Origin: Mycobacterium colombiense
GTDB taxonomy: Bacteria > Actinomycetota > Actinomycetes > Mycobacteriales > Mycobacteriaceae
NCBI RefSeq assembly: GCF_001672755.1
Contig: NZ_LZKI01000005.1
Location: 1-64,000 of the forward strand
Direction: 5' to 3'
Length of the DNA: 64,000 nt
Shown: one piece after another, positions 29,592 to 37,679 of the stretch
How positions within the stretch are numbered: position 1 is the first letter of the stretch
How the letters are laid out: each line of letters begins with the position of its first letter
The notes under the pieces: model-generated
What the model was told of the DNA's origin: nothing
What the model saw: only the letters and a program-made list of their open reading frames with translations
The model's database searches: none
Program-made: the position numbers and the translations under genes

Positions 29592-30430
29592 TGCCAGGAC
29601 AACGAGCAGGTTCCGACCTTCCCCTACCGTCCTCGAGCCGCGCCGACGACGCGGTCGCCGGCCATTGGCTGCTGGCGCGGCTCGGCAAGCGCGTGCTGCG
29701 CCCCGGCGGTGTCGAGCTGACCCGCACCCTGCTGTCGCACGCGAAACTGAGCGGGGCCGACGTCGTCGAACTGGCACCCGGCCTGGGCCGTACCGCCACG
29801 GAGATCGTGGCCCGGGAGCCGCGGTCGTACGTCGCCGCCGAGAGCGACCCGGACGCGGCCAACGTGGTGCGCGGCGTGCTCAGCGACCTCGGTGCGCGGA
29901 ACGCGGCCGTCCGGGTCGCGGACGCGGCCGCCACCGGATTGCCCGACGCGAGCAGCGATGTCGTCATCGGCGAGGCGATGCTGAGCATGCAGGGCGAGGC
30001 GGCCAAGGGGGCCATCGTCGCCGAGGCGGCGCGGGTATTACGGCCGGGCGGTCGTTACGCCATCCACGAACTCGCCCTTACCCCGGACAACGTGCAGGAC
30101 GACATCAAGACCGACATCCGGCAGGCGCTCGCCCGGGCGATCAAGGTGAACGCGCGTCCGTTGACGGTCGCGGAGTGGTCGAGGCTGCTCGCCGAGCACG
30201 GATTGGTGGTCGATCAGGTCGCGACCGCGCCCATGGCGCTGCTGCAGCCGCGCCGGCTGGTGTCCGACGAGGGGCTCTTCGGTGCGCTGCGGTTCGCCAG
30301 GAATGTGCTCGTGCACCGCGACGCCCGCAATCGGGTCCTGACCATGCGCCGCACGTTCCACAAACATCGCAAGCAGCTGGCCGCCGTCGCCATCGTCGCC
30401 CACAAACCGGCGGCACCGGGCACCGCCTGA
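29591..30430 (+). CDS. Class I SAM-dependent methyltransferase
   Basis: 279-residue methyltransferase. Motif I VVELAPGLGRTATEI, acidic end of strand 2 YVAAESDPDAAN, VADAAATGLPDASSDVVIGEAMLS and the post-motif VLRPGGRYAIHELALTPD are all present. The C-terminal 80 residues contain a basic segment (MRRTFHKHRKQ). Substrate unknown. Coupled to the DUF2249 gene by a one-base overlap. About 145 bases downstream before the next gene show no feature I can name. Confidence 0.85.
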   Translation: MPGQRAGSDLPLPSSSRADDAVAGHWLLARLGKRVLRPGGVELTRTLLSHAKLSGADVVELAPGLGRTATEIVAREPRSYVAAESDPDAANVVRGVLSDLGARNAAVRVADAAATGLPDASSDVVIGEAMLSMQGEAAKGAIVAEAARVLRPGGRYAIHELALTPDNVQDDIKTDIRQALARAIKVNARPLTVAEWSRLLAEHGLVVDQVATAPMALLQPRRLVSDEGLFGALRFARNVLVHRDARNRVLTMRRTFHKHRKQLAAVAIVAHKPAAPGTA

Positions 30431-30574
30431 CAACCGCTGCAGCGCTTCGACCTTCGCCTTTGCACCGCCGCCTACTTTGGGCCGGTTCCGCAATCTCTGC
30501 GTGACGGTTTAGTTACGTCGCCTGACAAAACTTGGCTGCGGCAGTTGCGGGGAGAACAAAGGAGCTTGCCGGTT

Positions 30575-30805
30575 ATGGGTGCTACCCCACCGTTGTTGAC
30601 GGATTCCGACCTCGATGCGTTGGCGTCGGATTTTCTGCAGTCGCACTACCTCGGGTCCATCTACGCCGATTGGTCTCCGGATCGACGGCTCGACATGTTC
30701 CTGCGGCGGCGCGGTCTCGCCCGGGTCGCCAACGACGGCGACCTGTCCCACAACGTCCTGGAACGCATCATGGCCCGCGGCCGCGCCACGCTGGCGCGGC
30801 ACTGA
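30575..30805 (+). CDS. Small conserved hypothetical protein
   Basis: 76-residue protein I do not recognise, with the segment DALASDFLQSHYLGSIYADWSPDRRLDMFL followed by LRRRGLARVANDGDLSHNVLERIMARGR. It looks like a compact all-helical, basic protein. Start chosen at ATG 30575, ten bases after AAGGAG; the frame continues ten codons upstream. Confidence 0.65.
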   Translation: MGATPPLLTDSDLDALASDFLQSHYLGSIYADWSPDRRLDMFLRRRGLARVANDGDLSHNVLERIMARGRATLARH

Positions 30806-30844
30806 TCGGCCCGACATTTTCCATAGGACCAGGTAGGCGATCCG

Positions 30845-30988
30845 ATGACAAAAAACCTGAAAAAAACCGGATTTCGCGCGGCGAAAATCCCGGCCAACGC
30901 ATTGGTACAGACGTACTATTGTGCCCTAGAGCGCGACGCACCTCCGGGGCCGGACGAGGCGTCGAGGCTAGCGGGGAGGGGACGATGA
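30845..30988 (+). CDS. Possible 47-residue peptide coupled to the next gene
   Basis: A short open frame from ATG 30845 (MTKNLKKTGFRAAKIPAN) that ends TGA at 30986-30988, overlapping the ATG of the next gene by the ATGA arrangement. AGGTAGGCG lies upstream as a weak ribosome binding site. It is very basic at the N-terminus. The coupling is the only support, so it may be a leader peptide or chance. Confidence 0.3.
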   Translation: MTKNLKKTGFRAAKIPANALVQTYYCALERDAPPGPDEASRLAGRGR

Positions 30989-31248
30989 ATTCACCGAAAT
31001 GGACGGTTCATTGGCCGCAGCGCAGGCCGACGGCCACGATCTACCAGTTGACCGACCGCCTCCACAAAGGACACGTCGCTCGCGTGCCCGCACACCAGAT
31101 CACGGCGACGGTTGCGGCGTGGCTGGCCGACCTGGGAGCCGACAGCCCGTTGGTCGACGAACTCGAGCGCGCCGTCTGCGGCGGCGACTGGGCGGCCGCA
31201 CACGCGCTGAGCGAATGCCTGTCCATCGAGATCGCGGTGGCCGACTAG
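30985..31248 (+). CDS. Small conserved hypothetical protein
   Basis: 87-residue protein of unknown function with the pattern KWTVHWPQRRPTATIYQLTDRLHKGHVARV, then a helical half ending ALSECLSIEIAVAD. Start ATG 30985 behind the strong GGGGAGGGG site. No domain recognised. Next gene is the EthR-like regulator, 100 bases away. Confidence 0.65.
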   Translation: MNSPKWTVHWPQRRPTATIYQLTDRLHKGHVARVPAHQITATVAAWLADLGADSPLVDELERAVCGGDWAAAHALSECLSIEIAVAD

Positions 31249-31281
31249 TCAAGTCGTCGTCCAGCAAAGCTTTGTTCTTAA

Positions 31282-31331
31282 TCGACATTATTGCTGGTTT
31301 TCATCGACAGTTTTGTTGACGTATATCGACG
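31282..31331 (+). promoter_or_regulatory. Repeated TCGAC operator upstream of the EthR-like regulator
   Basis: Four hexamers in the same orientation lie in 50 bases: TCGACA at 31282, TCGACA at 31304, TTGACG at 31316 and TCGACG at 31326 (steps of 22, 12 and 10 bases). The M. tuberculosis EthR operator is also an extended array of TCGA(C)-containing repeats bound cooperatively by several dimers. It ends 18 bases before the regulator start, so autorepression is likely. Confidence 0.6.
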
Positions 31332-31349
31332 TGCCCAACAGTAACGGGC

Positions 31350-31997
31350 GTGTCCGACCTCCCGACACAAACGAAGTATCTGCAGGCCTCGAGGGGCAGG
31401 CGGGCGTCGCACTATCCCGGCGACGACCGCGAGCAGGCGATACTCGCCACCGCCGAGCGACTACTGCAGGAAAGGCCGCTGGCCGACTTTTCCGTCGACG
31501 ACCTAGCAAAAGGCGCCGGGATATCGCGGCCCACCTTCTACTTCTATTTCCGGTCGAAGAACGCGGTGCTGCTGTCGCTGCTGGACCAGATGAACAGCAA
31601 GGCGCAGGCGGCGCTGCGGGCGCTCGACGTCGTGTCGTCCGGTGACCCCGAGGCGATTTGGCGGGCCCGCATCGAATCATTCTTCGAGGTGTCCGGATCG
31701 CACCGGGCGGTCGCCGTCGCAGGGGCGGCGGCCAAGGCGACCAACCCCGAGGTGCGGCAGCTGTGGTCCGCACTCATGAGCAAGTGGATCGCCTACACCA
31801 CCATCGCGATCAAGGCCGAGCGCGGCCGCGGCGCGGCACCCGACACCGTCCCGGCCGCCGAGCTGTCCGTGGCGCTCAACATGCTGAGCGAGCGGATGAT
31901 GGCCGCGACGTTCACCGCCGAGGATCAGGCGATCCCCGAAGACCGGGTGATCGACACGCTGCTGCACATCTGGCTGGCCAGCATCTATCAGCGGTGA
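31350..31997 (+). CDS. TetR family regulator, EthR-like
   Basis: 215-residue TetR repressor closely resembling M. tuberculosis EthR: the DNA-binding part AILATAERLLQERPLAD and FSVDDLAKGAGISRPTFYFY is nearly the EthR sequence, and the ligand domain keeps ELWSALMSKWIAYT-like and VIDTLLHIWLASIY blocks. EthR represses the monooxygenase ethA, but no Baeyer-Villiger monooxygenase adjoins this gene. Instead it converges on pcaB with a ten-base overlap. Start GTG 31350 with a weak upstream site. Ligand and targets unknown beyond the probable self-operator at 31282-31331. Confidence 0.88.
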   Translation: MSDLPTQTKYLQASRGRRASHYPGDDREQAILATAERLLQERPLADFSVDDLAKGAGISRPTFYFYFRSKNAVLLSLLDQMNSKAQAALRALDVVSSGDPEAIWRARIESFFEVSGSHRAVAVAGAAAKATNPEVRQLWSALMSKWIAYTTIAIKAERGRGAAPDTVPAAELSVALNMLSERMMAATFTAEDQAIPEDRVIDTLLHIWLASIYQR

Positions 31998-33214
31998 CCG
32001 ACCGCCCGCGCCGCGCGGCCCAGGCTCTCGTCGATCAGCCGGTCGGCGGCGCCGAAGTACGTCGGCGACGGCTCCTTCCCGACCAGGTCGGCGATCGCCC
32101 GCTGCTCTGCTGAAACGTCTGCGGCATCCAGGTTTTCGGCCATGCGCTGCGCGTGCACGGTCAGCCCGGCGAGCAGCTCGCCGCTTTGGGATCCCGCGAC
32201 GAGGGTGCGGCGGGCCAGCGTGCGCAGCGTGTCCCATTCGGCGTGCCACGCCCCGTCGGGGCGCTCGTCGTTGGCCAGCGCCGCCGCCGTGTGCAGCGTC
32301 GCGGCCAACGGCGGCGCGGCGATCGCGGCACGGCGGATCAGAATGGACAGCACCGGGTTTCGCTTGTGCGGCATCGACGACGAGGCGCCGCGGTCGGCGG
32401 CTGCCGGCTCGCCGAGCTCGGCGATCTCCGGCCGGGCCAGGGTGACGACGTCGGAGGCGATGCGACCCCAGGCGTCGGTGCAGCCGACGAAGGCGTCGGC
32501 CGCCGCGGTGATGGGCGCGCGGGCGGTGTGCCACGCGGGCCGATCCTGCAGACCCAATGCGGTCGCGGCGCTTCGCATCAGCTGCAGTGCGACGCCGGCC
32601 GGGTCCCCCGCGCCGGTGAGCAATCCGGCCAGTTCCGTCATTGCCGCCAATGTGCCTGCGGCGCCGCCGATCTGGATCGGCATGGTCAGCGCGGTCATGC
32701 GCTCGAACGCGTCGACGATCCCGGTAAGCCAGCTTGCGGCCTTGACGCCGAAGGTGGTGGGCGCGGCGGGCTGAGTGAGGGTGCGGGCCGGCATCGGCGT
32801 GCCCCGGTGCCCGGTGATGAGTTCGGTCAGCGCGAAAATCTGCTGCCTCAGCTGGGTTGTCAGGTCGTCGGCGACCCCGCGCACGCCCAGCATCAGGCTC
32901 GTGTCCAGGACGTCCTGGCTGGTGAGCCCGCAGTGGATCCAGGGCGCGATGCGAGGTTCGGCCCGCTGCCGCAGCAGCTTGACCAGAGGGATCACCGGGT
33001 TGCCGCCGTCCTCCGCCGTGACCGCGAGCGATTCACGGTCGGTGTGGCTGATCAGAGTCCACAGGTCCGCTTCGGCGCACTCGGCGGGTGCGAGACCGGC
33101 GGCCGCCAGCGCGTCGAGCCACGCGCATTCCGCCGCGATCATCGAGCCCAGCAGCGCCTCATCGGTCATGTGCTCGCCGGCGCGATGGTCCCCCGGCCAC
33201 AACAGGTTGCTCAT
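31988..33214 (-). CDS. pcaB: 3-carboxy-cis,cis-muconate cycloisomerase
   Basis: 408-residue member of the fumarase/argininosuccinate lyase superfamily that lactonises 3-carboxymuconate in the protocatechuate branch of the beta-ketoadipate pathway. The superfamily signature SSSMPHKRNPVLS is intact, and GLTSQDVLDTSLM is the second conserved block. Start ATG 33214 overlaps the pcaG stop (ATGA), giving pcaH-pcaG-pcaB order. Later pathway genes (pcaC, pcaD, pcaIJ) are not in this window. Its last codons overlap the end of the convergent EthR-like gene. Confidence 0.93.
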   Translation of the reverse strand: MSNLLWPGDHRAGEHMTDEALLGSMIAAECAWLDALAAAGLAPAECAEADLWTLISHTDRESLAVTAEDGGNPVIPLVKLLRQRAEPRIAPWIHCGLTSQDVLDTSLMLGVRGVADDLTTQLRQQIFALTELITGHRGTPMPARTLTQPAAPTTFGVKAASWLTGIVDAFERMTALTMPIQIGGAAGTLAAMTELAGLLTGAGDPAGVALQLMRSAATALGLQDRPAWHTARAPITAAADAFVGCTDAWGRIASDVVTLARPEIAELGEPAAADRGASSSMPHKRNPVLSILIRRAAIAAPPLAATLHTAAALANDERPDGAWHAEWDTLRTLARRTLVAGSQSGELLAGLTVHAQRMAENLDAADVSAEQRAIADLVGKEPSPTYFGAADRLIDESLGRAARAVGHR

Positions 33215-33774
33215 CGCGCGCCTTCGGAGTATGCGAGGAACACGGTCTCGGCCGGGCCCTGCAGGTGGATGTCGAAACGGTAAGCGGCGCCGTCGTTTTC
33301 GGCGATGCAGAACAATGTGGACCGGCGCGCGGCGTCGACCGCCGCCAGCAGTGGATCGGCGTGCGGTTCGGCGCCGGGCAGATAGGCGCGAGTGAACAGC
33401 CGGTTCAGCAGCCCGCGGGCGAACACGGTGAGCGCGAAGAACGGCGGCCGCCCGGCGGTCGCGGATCCGGGCGCCAGCGTGGTGAAGGAGTAGCTGCCGT
33501 CGGCGTCGGTCGCACAGCGGCCCCAGCCGGTGAACACCGTATGGTCGCGGCGCAGCGAACCGGCTTGCCGCGCAACGCCTCCCGCACCGTCGGGTTGCCA
33601 CAGTTCCACCAGTGCGTCCGGGACGGCGGCACCGGCGCCGTCGTACACCACCCCGTGCAGTCGGATGGCCTGCGGATGACCGTCGTCGACCAGCAGGTTG
33701 TCACCGGGATACGGCAATCCCAGGTCGAGGAAGGGGCCGACGGTTTGCCCTGGCGTGCAGGCAGATTCAGTCAT
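33211..33774 (-). CDS. pcaG: Protocatechuate 3,4-dioxygenase alpha subunit
   Basis: 187-residue alpha subunit of the intradiol dioxygenase that opens protocatechuate between carbons 3 and 4. It has the family start TPGQTVGPFLDLGLPY, the beta-sandwich blocks LHGVVYDGAGAAVPDALVELWQ and FTTLAPGS, and as expected lacks the iron ligands found in the beta subunit. Start chosen at ATG 33774; the gene overlaps the pcaH end by eight bases. Confidence 0.94.
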   Translation of the reverse strand: MTESACTPGQTVGPFLDLGLPYPGDNLLVDDGHPQAIRLHGVVYDGAGAAVPDALVELWQPDGAGGVARQAGSLRRDHTVFTGWGRCATDADGSYSFTTLAPGSATAGRPPFFALTVFARGLLNRLFTRAYLPGAEPHADPLLAAVDAARRSTLFCIAENDGAAYRFDIHLQGPAETVFLAYSEGAR

Positions 33775-34537
33775 GCTCGGCCTCGGTCGGGGTTCGCGCG
33801 CCACCGGCCAGCACGATGTCCCACCGGTAGCCGGTCGCGTACTCCGGTTCGGTGACGTCGTGGTCGTAGCGGGCGATCAGCCGTTGCCGCGCGGCCGGAT
33901 CCAGGATCGACTGGAAGATCGGGTCCAGCTCGAACATCGGGTCGCCCGGGAAGTACATCTGGGTGACCAGGCGCTGGGTGAAAGCCGTTCCGAATACCGA
34001 GAAATGGATGTGCGCCGGGCGCCACGCATTGTGGTGGTTGCGCCACGGGTAGGGGCCGGGCTTGATGGTCAGGAAGCGGTAGGTACCGTCCGGCCCGGTC
34101 AGACAGCGGCCTGCGCCGGTGAAGTTCGGGTCGAGCGGCGCGGGGTGCTGGTCGCGCTGGTGGCGGTAGCGCCCGCCGGCGTTGGCCTGCCAGATCTCCA
34201 CCAGCTGGCCCACCACGGGCCGGCCGGATCCGTCGACAACGCGCCCGGTCACCACAACCCGCTCCCCGATCGGCTCGCCCGGATGACCGGCCGTCAGGTC
34301 GGCGTCGTGCGGGTCGACGTCCTGGTGGCCGAAGCACGGCGCCCAGCGTTCGACGCCCTCGGGATCGACGACGACCAGCGGTTGCTTCGGATGGCGCAGA
34401 ATCGTGCTGCGGTACGGCGGATAGTCGAGCCGTGGCTGCTCTACGCGCCCGACTCCCCCGGCGCCCTGGTATTGCGCTGCGATGCGGGCGATCTCCGCAG
34501 TGATGTCACCCTGAGAAGCGACACACTCGGGGTTCAT
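33767..34537 (-). CDS. pcaH: Protocatechuate 3,4-dioxygenase beta subunit
   Basis: 256-residue catalytic beta subunit. The non-haem Fe(III) ligands are recognisable: Tyr in GGRYRHQ, Tyr in PGPYPWRN, and the two His of AHIHFSVFG. GRVVDGSGRPVVGQLVEIWQANAGG is the intradiol dioxygenase signature. Start ATG 34537. It heads pcaHGB; only 60 bases separate it from the end of the upstream hemerythrin-like gene on the same strand, so its promoter is either in that short gap or read-through from upstream. Confidence 0.95.
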   Translation of the reverse strand: MNPECVASQGDITAEIARIAAQYQGAGGVGRVEQPRLDYPPYRSTILRHPKQPLVVVDPEGVERWAPCFGHQDVDPHDADLTAGHPGEPIGERVVVTGRVVDGSGRPVVGQLVEIWQANAGGRYRHQRDQHPAPLDPNFTGAGRCLTGPDGTYRFLTIKPGPYPWRNHHNAWRPAHIHFSVFGTAFTQRLVTQMYFPGDPMFELDPIFQSILDPAARQRLIARYDHDVTEPEYATGYRWDIVLAGGARTPTEAEHD

Positions 34538-34596
34538 GTGCCGTGAGGCTACTCTCGGTGGCCCACCGAATCCGGCAAGCGGGCGGTGTGGTCGGG

Positions 34597-35082
34597 TCAG
34601 AGAGAGCGCACCAGCGCCGCTCGCCCCTTGGTGCGCATCTTATAGGTGGCCGAGCCGCGGTACTGCTCCATCCTGGCGGCCATCTTGTTGCCCAGCTCCT
34701 CGAGCTCGGCGTCGGTGATCTTCACCTCCGGCGGCGCGGGAATCATGTCGCGTTCCTCTTCGTCGGCGTGCGCCTCCAGCACCGTCTTGAACGAGTTCCA
34801 CTCGTCCTCATAGCCGGGCGCGCTCTGCGGCGTCCGCAGCAGCACGGACAGCTGGTCGACCACCTGGCGGTGCTCGGCGTGGGCGACCGCGATCAGCTTG
34901 CTGGCATCCTTGAGCGCCGGGTAGTACAGGTCGTCCTCGATGCGGAAGTGGATGTCGAGCTCAATCAGCAGGTCGTCGAAAAGCTCATGCCGCTCTTCGG
35001 AATTCACCGGCGCATCGCTGATCTTGCGGCCGAGGCCCTTGATCACGATGTGGTGTTCCTTGAGCACGTCGTAGGCGTTCAA
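34597..35082 (-). CDS. Hemerythrin-like di-iron protein (Rv2633c-like)
   Basis: 161-residue hemerythrin HHE protein with ligand-bearing segments KEHHIVIKGLG, ELDIHFRIEDDLYYP, AHAEHRQVVDQL and EAHADEEERDMIP. The M. tuberculosis homologue Rv2633c has been reported to form a di-iron site with catalase-like activity (recalled knowledge). Start is TTG 35082, justified by AAAGGAGGAG just upstream, the known N-terminus NAYDVLK, and a four-base overlap with the stop of the Rieske membrane protein gene. That coupling suggests an electron-transfer partnership. Confidence 0.9.
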   Translation of the reverse strand: MNAYDVLKEHHIVIKGLGRKISDAPVNSEERHELFDDLLIELDIHFRIEDDLYYPALKDASKLIAVAHAEHRQVVDQLSVLLRTPQSAPGYEDEWNSFKTVLEAHADEEERDMIPAPPEVKITDAELEELGNKMAARMEQYRGSATYKMRTKGRAALVRSL

Positions 35083-36050
35083 TTGGCTCCTCCTTTTGCG
35101 ATTCCTGCCGCGCCGCCGGGAGCATGTTGCTGCTCGCCACGGACCTCGACCACTCCGTCGACCAACCGGGCCTCGTAGCACGGCAGCGGCGCTGCTGCCG
35201 GGCCACGCACAACTTCTCCGGACTCGGCGGCGAACCATGAGCCGTGCCAGGGGCATACCAGCCGGCCGCGGTCCATCCAGCCGTCGGACATCGGCGCGGC
35301 CAGGTGCGGGCAGAATTCTCCATACGCGGCGACCTCACCGGGCTTGGTCTGGCAGACCACCAGGCCCACCCCGTCGACCTCGACCCGTACCGGCTTGCCG
35401 TTCAACGAACTTGCGGGCAGCACCGGCGTCCAGGTGGAGGTGCGCAGCCGCGGGCCGGACTGGTCGATGCCGATCCCGGACTCGAAGACCAGCGCGCCAC
35501 CGAGGTAGCTGCCGGCCACGGTGATGCCGTAGCCGAGGGCGGTGAGCAGGATGCCGCGTCCGTGGCGCCCCTTGCGCCGGTCCCACCAGGACTGCATGTA
35601 CAACGCGGTGGCGGCCACGTTCACCAGGCCGTGCACCGCACCGACCCGGCGGTCCTCCTCGTGGGTGTGCTGCCAGTCGGTGACGCCGGTGACGGCCGAA
35701 CCGAGGCTCGCCAGGATGCCGACCCCGAGCGCTCGCGACGCGAACCGCGACGCGTCGACGACCTCGGATGCCGGCTGCCCGGGCAGCAGGCTGAGTGCGT
35801 CCAGCGCCACCGTCGTCCCGAGCGCGCCACTCGTCAGCGACGCCAGCGGCGGGTGCACCGGGTGACCGAGCCAAACCCCGTTGAGCGCGTTGGCGACGGT
35901 GTTGCGGGCGCCGCCGAGGCCGTTGTAGGCGAAGCTGAGCAGGTGTTCGAACCGATAACTCGGTCGATCAATCCACTCCTGGCGCCCGATAGCGGCCAGA
36001 ACCTTCGATCCGACCTGCTGCAATCGACCCCCTCGTGGCCGACCCACCAT
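35079..36050 (-). CDS. Membrane Rieske protein with DUF2231-like domain
   Basis: 323-residue protein. The N-terminal two thirds hold about four membrane segments with the DUF2231 hallmark LNGVWLGHPVHPPLASLTSG; the C-terminal part (about 215-315) is a Rieske 2Fe-2S domain with CPHLAAPMSDGW and CPWHGSWF ligand motifs (Cys-x-His ... Cys-x2-His). Probably a membrane-bound electron donor. Its stop overlaps the TTG start of the hemerythrin-like gene, so the two act together. Start ATG 36050. Confidence 0.9.
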   Translation of the reverse strand: MVGRPRGGRLQQVGSKVLAAIGRQEWIDRPSYRFEHLLSFAYNGLGGARNTVANALNGVWLGHPVHPPLASLTSGALGTTVALDALSLLPGQPASEVVDASRFASRALGVGILASLGSAVTGVTDWQHTHEEDRRVGAVHGLVNVAATALYMQSWWDRRKGRHGRGILLTALGYGITVAGSYLGGALVFESGIGIDQSGPRLRTSTWTPVLPASSLNGKPVRVEVDGVGLVVCQTKPGEVAAYGEFCPHLAAPMSDGWMDRGRLVCPWHGSWFAAESGEVVRGPAAAPLPCYEARLVDGVVEVRGEQQHAPGGAAGIAKGGAN

Positions 36051-36273
36051 GGCACCAGTCCTTCCTCAGATTCAGAAAAAACGGTGGCTAATCGCCGCAA
36101 TACCGAACGATTACCCCTTGTTTACTTCGCGCTCACGTGCGCGGTGTGGCTGTTGTGACCCACCGTAGTGGCGGGCTTCCGCGTTTCAATTGCGTGCAAC
36201 CTGTGAATTAGCACCAAGCATTCTTGTAGAAACCTGGCGGCGCGGCTGCCAGGTGATTGACCGGCGCCCAAGT

Positions 36274-36325
36274 CTGCGAGATTCTACTGAGCGGAGAGTA
36301 GCTCTGTAAGACAGAGAAATCGCAG
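36274..36325 (+). promoter_or_regulatory. Nested inverted repeats before the dioxygenase operon
   Basis: CTGCGA (36274) pairs with TCGCAG (36320); inside it CTACT (36284) pairs with AGTAG (36297), and CTCTGT (36302) pairs with ACAGAG (36311). The set ends eight bases before the dioxygenase start. It could be an operator for the IclR regulator of the cluster or a leader RNA structure. Confidence 0.45.
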
Positions 36326-36332
36326 AGGGGCC

Positions 36333-37679
36333 ATGGCAGACCAGCGCGGCGAATTGGTCGAGGTCTTCGAGAACGTGCGCCGGGGAATGATCCCGGCCCA
36401 CATCTACAACGACCGGGAACTGTTCGCGCTGGAGAAGCAGCGGCTGTTCAGCCGGGCGTGGACGTTCGTGGGGCACGAGTCCGAGATCGGCCAGGACGGC
36501 GATTACGTGGTGCGTCGCGTGCTCGACGACTCGTTCATCATCACCCGCGACTCGCAGGGCACCGTGCGGGCTCTGTTCAATATGTGCCTGCATCGCGGAA
36601 TGCAGGTCTGTCGCGCGGAGATGGGAAACGCCTCCAACTTTCGGTGCCCCTATCACGGTTGGACCTACCGCAACGACGGCCGGCTCACCGGGTTGCCGTT
36701 TCACCGGGAGGCCTACGGCGGCGACGAGGGATTCGCCAAGGACCAAACCCTGTTGCCCGCACCGAATTTCGCGAGCTACAACGGCCTGCTGTTCATCAGC
36801 CTGGATCCGAAAGCCGAACCGCTGGAAGAGTTCTTGGGCGACTTCAAGTTCTATTTGGACTACTACACGAAACAAAGCGCCGGCGGTGTCCAGGTGCGAG
36901 GGCCGCAACGCTGGCGGATCAAGGCGAACTGGAAGATCGGCGCGGAGAACTTCGCCGGCGACATGTACCACACCCCACACACCCATGCGTCGATCGTCGA
37001 CATCGGGCTGTTCCGCGAGCCGAAAGCCCAGAAGCGCAAGGACGGTGCCACCTATTGGGCGCACCGCGGCGGTGGGACCACCTACAAACTTCCGCCCGGC
37101 GGTTTCGAGGAGCGGATGCGCTACGTCGGCTACCCCGACGACATGATCGGCCGGATCAAAGACGTGTGGACGCCCCAACAGCAGCGAGTGGTCGGCGAGG
37201 ACGGGTTCATGATCTCGGCCGCGACGTGCTTTCCGAACCTCAGCTTCGTACACAACTGGCCCAAGGTGCACGACCGCGAGGACCAGGTGCTGCCGTTCAT
37301 CTCGATCCGGTTGTGGCAGCCGATCAGCGAGAACGAGACCGAGGTGTGCTCGTGGTTCGCGGTGGACTCCGCCGCTCCCGCACAGTACAAACAAGACTCG
37401 TACAAGGCCTATTTGATGTGCTTCGGGTCGACCGGCATGTTCGAACAAGACGACGTGGAGAACTGGGTGTCGTTGACCGCCACCGCGGGCGGTTCCATGG
37501 CGCGACGGCTGCTGCTGAACAGCCGGATGGGCCTGCTCGCCGACGACCGTCCGGTCATCGAGGCGTTGCCGCCCAGCGCTTTCCACGGCCCCGGACGCGC
37601 CCAGGTCGGCTACAACGAGCACAACCAGCGAGCGCTGCTGAACATGTGGGCCGACTATCTACAGAAGGCAGGCGTATGA
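36333..37679 (+). CDS. Rieske aromatic-ring-hydroxylating dioxygenase, alpha subunit
   Basis: 448-residue catalytic subunit. Rieske ligands: Cys85 and His87 in CLHRG, Cys105 and His108 in CPYHGW. Mononuclear iron site: Asp210, His213 and His218 in GDMYHTPHTH, in the family D-x2-H-x4-H pattern. It would insert O2 into an aromatic ring to give a cis-dihydrodiol. Downstream dehydrogenase, class II aldolase-type decarboxylase, IclR regulator and nearby pcaGH suggest a phthalate-type 3,4-dioxygenase (as in actinobacterial pht clusters), but substrate is inferred. No ferredoxin or reductase gene is adjacent. Start ATG 36333 after AGAGGGG. Confidence 0.92.
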   Translation: MADQRGELVEVFENVRRGMIPAHIYNDRELFALEKQRLFSRAWTFVGHESEIGQDGDYVVRRVLDDSFIITRDSQGTVRALFNMCLHRGMQVCRAEMGNASNFRCPYHGWTYRNDGRLTGLPFHREAYGGDEGFAKDQTLLPAPNFASYNGLLFISLDPKAEPLEEFLGDFKFYLDYYTKQSAGGVQVRGPQRWRIKANWKIGAENFAGDMYHTPHTHASIVDIGLFREPKAQKRKDGATYWAHRGGGTTYKLPPGGFEERMRYVGYPDDMIGRIKDVWTPQQQRVVGEDGFMISAATCFPNLSFVHNWPKVHDREDQVLPFISIRLWQPISENETEVCSWFAVDSAAPAQYKQDSYKAYLMCFGSTGMFEQDDVENWVSLTATAGGSMARRLLLNSRMGLLADDRPVIEALPPSAFHGPGRAQVGYNEHNQRALLNMWADYLQKAGV

